NCBI GenBank assembly: GCA_027577595.1
Contig: JANBRJ010000028.1
Location: 1 to 64,000, forward strand
Reading direction: 5' to 3'
DNA length: 64,000 nucleotides
From: Coemansia sp. RSA 487
Taxonomy: Eukaryota; Kickxellomycota; Kickxellomycetes; Kickxellales; Kickxellaceae
The notes under the pieces are model-generated. The model saw only the letters and a program-made list of their open reading frames with translations. It ran no database searches and was not told where the DNA came from. Both the position numbers and the translations under genes were made by a program. Below, piece by piece: positions 59,052 through 64,000 of the stretch (positions within the stretch are counted from its first letter, which is position 1; the number at the start of each line of letters is the position of its first letter).

Positions 59052-60398
59052 TTAGTAGCCCTCCTCCATCTCCTCGTCACCAAGAGAGTCCATGCCAACC
59101 TCCTCATAGTCCTTCTCGAGGGCAGCAAGGTCCTCGCGGGCCTCAGAGAATTCGCCCTCCTCCATACCTTCACCAACATACCAGTGGACAAAGGCACGCT
59201 TGGCGTACATGAGGTCGAACTTGTGGTCCAGACGCGACCACGCCTCAGCAATGGCGGTGGTGTTGCTGAGGAGGCACACGGCGCGATCGACCTTGGCAAG
59301 ATCGCCATCGGGCACACAGTGCGGCGGCTGCTTGTTGATGCCAAGCTTGAAGCCAGTGGGGCACCAGTCGACAAACGATACGGTCTTCCTGGTCTTGAGC
59401 TGCGAGATGATGCTGTTGGCCTCCTTGGGAGTGACGTCGCCGCGGTACAGAAGGCAGCATGCCATGTACTTGCCGTTGCGCGGGTCGCACTTGACCATCT
59501 GGTTGTTGGGCTCGAAGCAGGCGTTGGTGATCTCGGCAACAGTCATCGACTCGTGCTGGGCCTTGACTGCAGAGGTGATCGGTGCATAGGTGACCAGAGG
59601 GAAGTGGATGCGGGGGTAGGGAACAAGGTTGGTCTGGAACTCGGTCAGATCAACATTGAGCGAGCCCTCGAAGCGCAGCGACGCTGTGATGGACGACACA
59701 ATCTGAGCAATCAGGCGGTTGAGATTGCTGAATGTTGGGCGGGTGATGCCCAGGTTGCGGTGGCAAATGTCGTAGATGGCCTCGTTGTCGACCATGAACG
59801 AGCAGTCAGCGTGCTCAAGCGTGGTGTGCGTGGTCAGGATCGAGTTGTAGGGCTCAACGACAGCGTTGGAGATTCTGGGAGCAGGGTAGACGGTGAACTC
59901 GAGCTTTGACTTTTTGCCGTAGTCGACAGAGAGACGCTCAAGGAGCAGAGCTCCGAAGCCGGAACCGGTTCCACCACCGAACGAGTGGAAGACCAGGAAG
60001 CCCTGGAGTCCGTCGCACTTGTCAGCCAGCTTGCGGATCTGGTCGAGGGTTCTGTCGATCTGCTCCTTGCCAACAGTGTAGTGGCCACGAGCATAGTTGT
60101 TTGCGGCGTCCTCCTTGCCGGTGATCATCTGCCCCGGGTTGTACAGGTCGCGGTACTTGCCGTTGCGGACCTCGTCAACGACGGTAGGCTCCAGATCAAC
60201 AAAGATGGTGCGCGGCACGCGCTTGCCGTTGCTGGACTCGTAGAAGAAGGTGGAGTACGAATCGTCAGACCCAGCAGGGACGCTAGGGTTGACGAAACCG
60301 TCAGGGTTGATGCCGTGCTCCAGGCAGTACAGCTCCCAGCAAGCATTACCAATCTGAACACCAGCCTGACCAACGTGAATCGAAATGACCTCGCGCAT
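59052..60398 (-). CDS. TUB1: Alpha-tubulin
   Basis: A 448-residue alpha-tubulin, the GTP-binding partner of beta-tubulin in microtubules. Hallmarks: [20 protein letters not shown] at the N-terminus, the tubulin signature [12 protein letters not shown], the alpha-type H8 region around [17 protein letters not shown] and the C-terminal EMEEGY ending in Tyr. It has no Lys at the position acetylated (Lys40) in animal alpha-tubulin. Codon use is strongly biased, as for an abundant protein. Intronless, start ATG. A long antisense frame across the gene is a shadow of the codon bias. Confidence 0.97.
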   Translation of the reverse strand: MREVISIHVGQAGVQIGNACWELYCLEHGINPDGFVNPSVPAGSDDSYSTFFYESSNGKRVPRTIFVDLEPTVVDEVRNGKYRDLYNPGQMITGKEDAANNYARGHYTVGKEQIDRTLDQIRKLADKCDGLQGFLVFHSFGGGTGSGFGALLLERLSVDYGKKSKLEFTVYPAPRISNAVVEPYNSILTTHTTLEHADCSFMVDNEAIYDICHRNLGITRPTFSNLNRLIAQIVSSITASLRFEGSLNVDLTEFQTNLVPYPRIHFPLVTYAPITSAVKAQHESMTVAEITNACFEPNNQMVKCDPRNGKYMACCLLYRGDVTPKEANSIISQLKTRKTVSFVDWCPTGFKLGINKQPPHCVPDGDLAKVDRAVCLLSNTTAIAEAWSRLDHKFDLMYAKRAFVHWYVGEGMEEGEFSEAREDLAALEKDYEEVGMDSLGDEEMEEGY

Positions 60399-61670
60399 TT
60401 TAATTTTTGTAGCTTTTTTGAATTATTTAACTACCAAAGCAAAAGAAACAACAAGACACAGGGATGTATTAGTGCAAAGCAGAATAATAGACTGAAAAGG
60501 GCACAAGGCAGCACAATTAGAACAAATGTCAACAAGAGGTGAAAAATGGCTTTTTTTTATGGCAAAAAGGGCTAAAAGAGCAAAGATGTGCAAAAAAATA
60601 AAACGCTCAGCAAATCAAAAGGCGCTTTTCTGCTACTGCTTGGACAAAACGAAAAGGCCTTTTTTGTCAACAAAGCTTGCTTAACGCAGGGCAAAGGGGA
60701 GAAAAAAAAGGAGGAAGAGGCGTGAGGGCAGCAGGCGAATGTTTTTGTTTTTGTTGTGGCTCAACTGAAAGAGACGCCTTGACAATCAAAAAAGGCGGAC
60801 CAGCCCGCAAACGCTCGCCTAGCCAACGAATGAGCACACGCAATAAAAAATAAAAGAAAGCTTTTACAAGTATTGGCTGGAAGGAGAGCAGCAACAAAAA
60901 AACAAACAAAGCGTCTAGTTTGTTACTAGAGCAGTGCATTTTGGTGTCTTTAATGAAGGAAGCACGCTCTAGAATAAAGCCACACTCAGTTTGGACCAGA
61001 AAAAAAAGATGTTCACCAAGCCCTTAGAAATTTGGAAATAGCATGGCTTCTATGCTTGATCGCAAGCAATAGTGGCCAGCTGGAGCTGGCACGCAAAATA
61101 AAAAGCCAAGTACAAAGGGGGAGGGGAATATATCTAACAGCAGCAGCTATTTCCTGCCGCCATCCGCCATGCACGAAACAAAAAATACTCAAGCAGCCAT
61201 AGCAGAGCAAATGTTTTTACAATACACGGCTGACTTGGCCGCTAAAAATGAAACTAGTAGCGTATTGTGATATTCAACTGGCCAGCTAGCCTGGGCGCTG
61301 TGCATAATAGCATAGTTGTTATAATATCGCTCGTCTGGTCATCAAACCAAACACGCGTAGAGTACTACTGGTTCTTACCTGAAAGACAGAGTGCAGTGAT
61401 TACCCAAACACAGATGATTAAAAGTAAAAGCTAAAATGACAGCCGAATTTATATAGTAAACTTGGAAGACAAGAGAAAAGAGGAAACGTGGGAGCAGAAA
61501 AGCGGGTGCTGGCAGCAGGAGGTCGTTTTTGCAACGAAACTCGTCGTTTGTTTACTTCAGACGCCCATCTACCAATCCCGAGCAAGAAATTGCGGATTGG
61601 CCAGAATCAACGGAAGTGGCAGTCTGCCAGAAAAAGTAATAGCAGTGATTGGCTCGATGGCTGATATCAT
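60399..61670. other. Upstream region of alpha-tubulin and spacer
   Basis: About 1.27 kb. The first 600 bp hold A- and T-runs and the presumed tubulin promoter and leader. No gene or RNA gene was identified up to the edge of the Fanzor element. Confidence 0.4.
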
Positions 61671-61991
61671 TTGCTGTAATTTGCAAAATTAGTTGTGTCG
61701 AATAAGAAGGATATATACGCGTCGAATGGTGAAAGGTTTGCGGTGGCAATAGCGCATTTTGCGTTCCAAGAAAAGTCGTTTGTGCAGGTGTGGGATATGC
61801 GTCAGTGCAAAGTGGGAAAACAAAAAAACAAATGATTAGCACTGTTGTCAAAAAGCAGTCGCAGATGTTTATCTCTTCAGCTCTCATTTAAGTACCTACC
61901 TGCAAAAGGGACAGCATCCTGTCCTAGAACTAGGATTCCTAGAACTAGGGTTTGCCGCGGCTATAACCTTGGCTGAATTTTGTGGTGGCTG
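61671..61991 (-). ncRNA. Candidate Fanzor guide-RNA/right-end region
   Basis: The 321 bp after the Fanzor stop match the 313-bp flank of copy 1. Known Fanzor and TnpB systems place the guide RNA over the 3' end and terminal region of the element. Conserved blocks include TTCAGCCAAGGTTATAGCCG, TTTTCTTGGAACGCAAAATG and a doubled TTCGACGC. Transcription is not shown; because the copy is decayed it may be inert. Confidence 0.4.
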
Positions 61992-63063
61992 TTATTTGTT
62001 CGTTCTCGTCGTCTTCGGCACAATCATCTTCCTTTTCTTCTTGGGCTGCTGTTCATCGGTGGTAGCGATGGCTGCAGGCTGACTGCGAAAAAAGCGCCCT
62101 GGAGTCTTGCCGTGATCGCGAAGGTCATGAAAAATATGCCTGAAGTTGAGAACGGCTGAGAGATCTCAGCTATACATGTGTGAACGAGAAGTCAAAGCAC
62201 CATCCACTTACACGGGCTCCATACATAGTTCGTTGGTGCACTTAAGGAGACCGTGGCAAAGCACTTCTTTCATCTTCTTGCGTTGGTAGGGGCGGGAGTT
62301 GGGAATTTTCAGGAACTTCTTGAGAGTGCCGGTGAGGCAGTTCGGGCAAGTCTTTGATATTCTGGATTTGTTAATAAGATAGACTCGGCACTCTTTCTTC
62401 CTCAGCATTCGCCGAAATCCGACCCCGTATAGGCTCATGGTAGAGAGCCATTGGCGCACTCCAGTCACCTAAGATCACAGTGGGCTTTTCATCGTCGCAT
62501 ATTGCCCAAATGCACTTTGCTAACTGTTCATCGGCTTGTTTCTGCTTGATGTGGGCAGATTGCCGAAGATTGCAATGAATTGGCTGAGGGTTGTTCTGAT
62601 GCTTGCTGGCAGTCATGGTGTTCATGTAGAATCTACTCAGCACTGGCCAGACAGCAGCACGCGTCCTGACATATTGCTCATATTTATCTGGCAATATCGA
62701 TGTGCACGAAAAAGCAGCCAACCTAGCCTCGGCAGCCTTGATTTCGTTGCTGTCTGGCTGCTCTTTCTTGATCTTTTCCCTCAGCTTGCGATAGCGGGTT
62801 GTCCGGGTTTCTTTAGCCTTCTGGCTCCGTGTGTATCGGAAAAGAGCTTTCTCCTCAGAGGTGCTTTCATCCGTCATGCCAAAGACAATGTCCTGGCGAC
62901 TCGGATCCATGAAGATTGAGTTTTTCATGTTGGCCAGTTGCTCTAGCGAAAGCTTGTGGATATATGTGAACTCACCCGACTTCTTTTCTCCTGGCTTCTT
63001 TCGCTTTCTGGGCTTCCTGGGCTTCTTGGGCTGGTCCTCTTCTGGCAGGGAGTCAGTAGCCAT
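61992..63063 (-). pseudogene. Fanzor (eukaryotic TnpB-like) RNA-guided nuclease, degraded
   Basis: Remnant of a Fanzor1-type nuclease. An intact N-terminal stretch begins at 63,063 with MATDSLPEEDQP and a Lys/Pro-rich segment. RuvC-I reads IFMDPSRQDIVF with Asp53; families usually have DPG. FRYTRSQKAKETRT and YRKLREKIKKEQ form the following helices. ILGDWSAP lies near 198-204. Past residue 214 the reading moves to another frame: FRRMLRKKECRVYLINK, then the zinc ribbon CPNC with KEVLCHGLLKCTNELC. Where Fanzors show LIDEFRTS the sequence is LINKSRIS, so the alternative catalytic Glu is gone. Further stops interrupt RuvC-III, although DLSAVLNFRHIF remains. Not a working nuclease. The N-terminal recognition lobe is absent. 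Confidence 0.75.
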
Positions 63064-63619
63064 TGTTATAAAAATATAACGACATATAATTAAAACGTGA
63101 ATTCAAAATGGAACCCAGTTCCTTCACATTTATTGCTAGTGGAATCAAGGGTATTTATTCATGTAAACGCCTATTAAATAAATATATGAAACCTGATATG
63201 TGAATATGATATGTAAACATGATACATGACTAACAGTTGTGATAATGATTCAGCTTACAAGTTGTTAAACTGTCACAAAATGATCAGCTCATGCTGAGCC
63301 AATCATATTGTTGGTAAACATAAATTGTATGCTTACCAATCATCATAAACCTTAGTAAATTTTTGACTTTGATAAAATGCCACTGTTTTATCAAATAAGT
63401 GAATGAGGAACTTCAGTTCTGTCAAGATTTTTATTTGTAACAACAACCGTCATATTCACGTATCAACATTTCTGGATCACACATTAGATTGCCTAATATT
63501 TATCACAGCTACAAAATAAAATTAGAAACGTTGGTTATTTTAACTGAAGGAAGGGGCTTTCAAATTATCCACAGCAATCAGAGGATTGAGTACAGGCTTT
63601 GTTTGTCAAAATAGAGGAT
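63064..63619. other. Spacer between mariner transposase and Fanzor, with inverted repeats
   Basis: AT-rich, no gene. Two hairpin-forming repeats occur: an imperfect 16-bp inverted pair at 63,307-63,322 and 63,328-63,343 around TTGGTAA/TTACCAA. A perfect 10-bp pair TTTGATAAAA/TTTTATCAAA lies at 63,368-63,377 and 63,386-63,395. These may mark the end of the mariner element or be terminator-like structures. Confidence 0.5.
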
Positions 63620-64000
63620 TTAAAGGCTTGTTTCTCCGGCTTTGCAGCGAGAGAAGAATGTTATAGAATGTCTGATGTAACCTTGGCACTCTGACATTAT
63701 CACCTTGCTGACTGCCTCGCATATTCTATCACTGAGTCTGTCGTATGCTGTAAGCGCTGTTCTGCAAACACCTGGTTTTACTCTGGCCTGAAGCTCCTCA
63801 ATGGGATTTAGAAAGGGTGGATATGGAGGCAGATATAGGCACCTGTATCCTCTGTTTTCTATTGGGGCTTGAATGGCTAATGGCATGTAGGTTGGAGCAT
63901 TGTCTGTGATAATGATTGGCATGCGAGTTGCATGGTGAGTCACAATTATAGGTTTAATTACTGTAGTGTTTTGTATGGGTACAAAACCCAGATTGTTCAT
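63620..64000 (-). CDS. Mariner/Tc1-like transposase, C-terminal DDE part (partial)
   Basis: Open minus-strand frame reaching the right edge; 126 residues are visible and the 5' part lies outside. The catalytic core is clear: IIITDNAP contains the second Asp and LPPYPPFLNPIEELQARVK contains the third acidic residue of the Tc1/mariner/IS630 DDE fold. The C-terminus runs on to a stop at 63,620. Terminal inverted repeats are not identified. The visible part has no frame break, so it could be intact at least here. It is upstream of and on the same strand as the Fanzor relic, the arrangement expected of a shared mariner-borne element. Confidence 0.8.
   Translation of the reverse strand: MNNLGFVPIQNTTVIKPIIVTHHATRMPIIITDNAPTYMPLAIQAPIENRGYRCLYLPPYPPFLNPIEELQARVKPGVCRTALTAYDRLSDRICEAVSKVIMSECQGYIRHSITFFSRCKAGETSL

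Larger units (their letters stand above)
61671..63063 (-). mobile_element. Fanzor element relic, copy 2
   Basis: A TnpB-like Fanzor gene remnant (63,063-61,992) plus its 3' flank (61,991-61,671) ending in the terminal motif. It lies 557 bp downstream of a same-strand mariner-like transposase. The 5' part of the gene is missing: only about 50 residues precede the RuvC-I motif, whereas full Fanzor1 proteins have several hundred. The left end was not delimited. The 3' flank aligns throughout with copy 1 at 15.4-15.8 kb. Confidence 0.75.

Noticed and set aside
59037-59909. Long plus-strand open frame of 290 codons
   Set aside because: It lies wholly antisense to alpha-tubulin and reflects strong codon bias; the sequence has no family features and the sense frame is unambiguous.

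Overview
This window looks like nuclear DNA of an intron-poor fungus. Markers are a verprolin (VRP1), a Rax1-type RGS membrane protein, a Dbf2/Sid2 kinase, Pik1, Ctk1, COQ10 and a fungal Cys-rich DUF7707-like surface protein. Six genes carry visible introns (GTAAGT-like donors, CTAAC-like branch sites, about 90-520 nt); most others are one exon. Homologues of MYSM1, MBIP, CCDC47, GTPBP1/2 and UBE3A, uncommon in Dikarya, suggest an early-diverging lineage, perhaps Kickxellomycotina-like. The placement is inference. Several longest open frames begin at non-ATG codons; I moved those starts to the first plausible ATG.

Layout. 0.6-3.9 kb: RAX1-like and Myb/SANT genes. 3.9-7.6 kb: AT-rich accessory DNA with an old, broken Ty1/copia fossil. 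7.6-15.2 kb: a cytochrome P450, a three-exon unknown gene, ECM15-like, DUS4 and an LRR-RhoGEF-PH protein. 15.4-16.2 kb: a Fanzor (eukaryotic TnpB-like) relic abutting a mariner-like transposase scrap. 16.5-32.9 kb: dense housekeeping block (eEF1B-beta, small secreted protein, BAHD-type acyltransferase, BUB3, fMet-R-sulfoxide reductase, two tandem AGPATs, DBF2/SID2, a Whi5/Nrm1-like candidate, COQ10, THO7, TRM2). 32.9-34.8 kb: repeat-rich gap. 34.8-43.2 kb: verprolin, PIK1, a decayed stretch and CCDC47. 44.8-60.4 kb: MYSM1-like, GSTZ1/maleylacetoacetate isomerase, CTK1, MBIP-like, GTPBP1/2-like, UBE3A-like HECT ligase, DUF7707-like protein, alpha-tubulin. 61.7-64.0 kb: a second, longer Fanzor relic followed by a mariner/Tc1 transposase running off the right edge.

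Functionally the host genes are mostly unrelated neighbours. Themes recur: mitosis and cytokinesis (BUB3, DBF2/SID2, tubulin), actin and Rho signalling (verprolin, RhoGEF), phospholipid metabolism (two AGPATs, PIK1), transcription and chromatin (CTK1, THO7, MYSM1-like, MBIP-like) and tRNA modification (DUS4, TRM2).

The most interesting signal is the Fanzor family. Two gene relics, both on the minus strand and both beside mariner-like transposase sequence, share about 315 bp of conserved 3' flank that ends in a roughly 31-bp motif. The motif also occurs alone beside the BAHD gene and in the 3' region of PIK1. This fits mariner-borne RNA-guided nuclease elements, now decayed here, with the flank as the candidate guide-RNA and right-end region. 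No tRNA, rRNA or CRISPR array was found.
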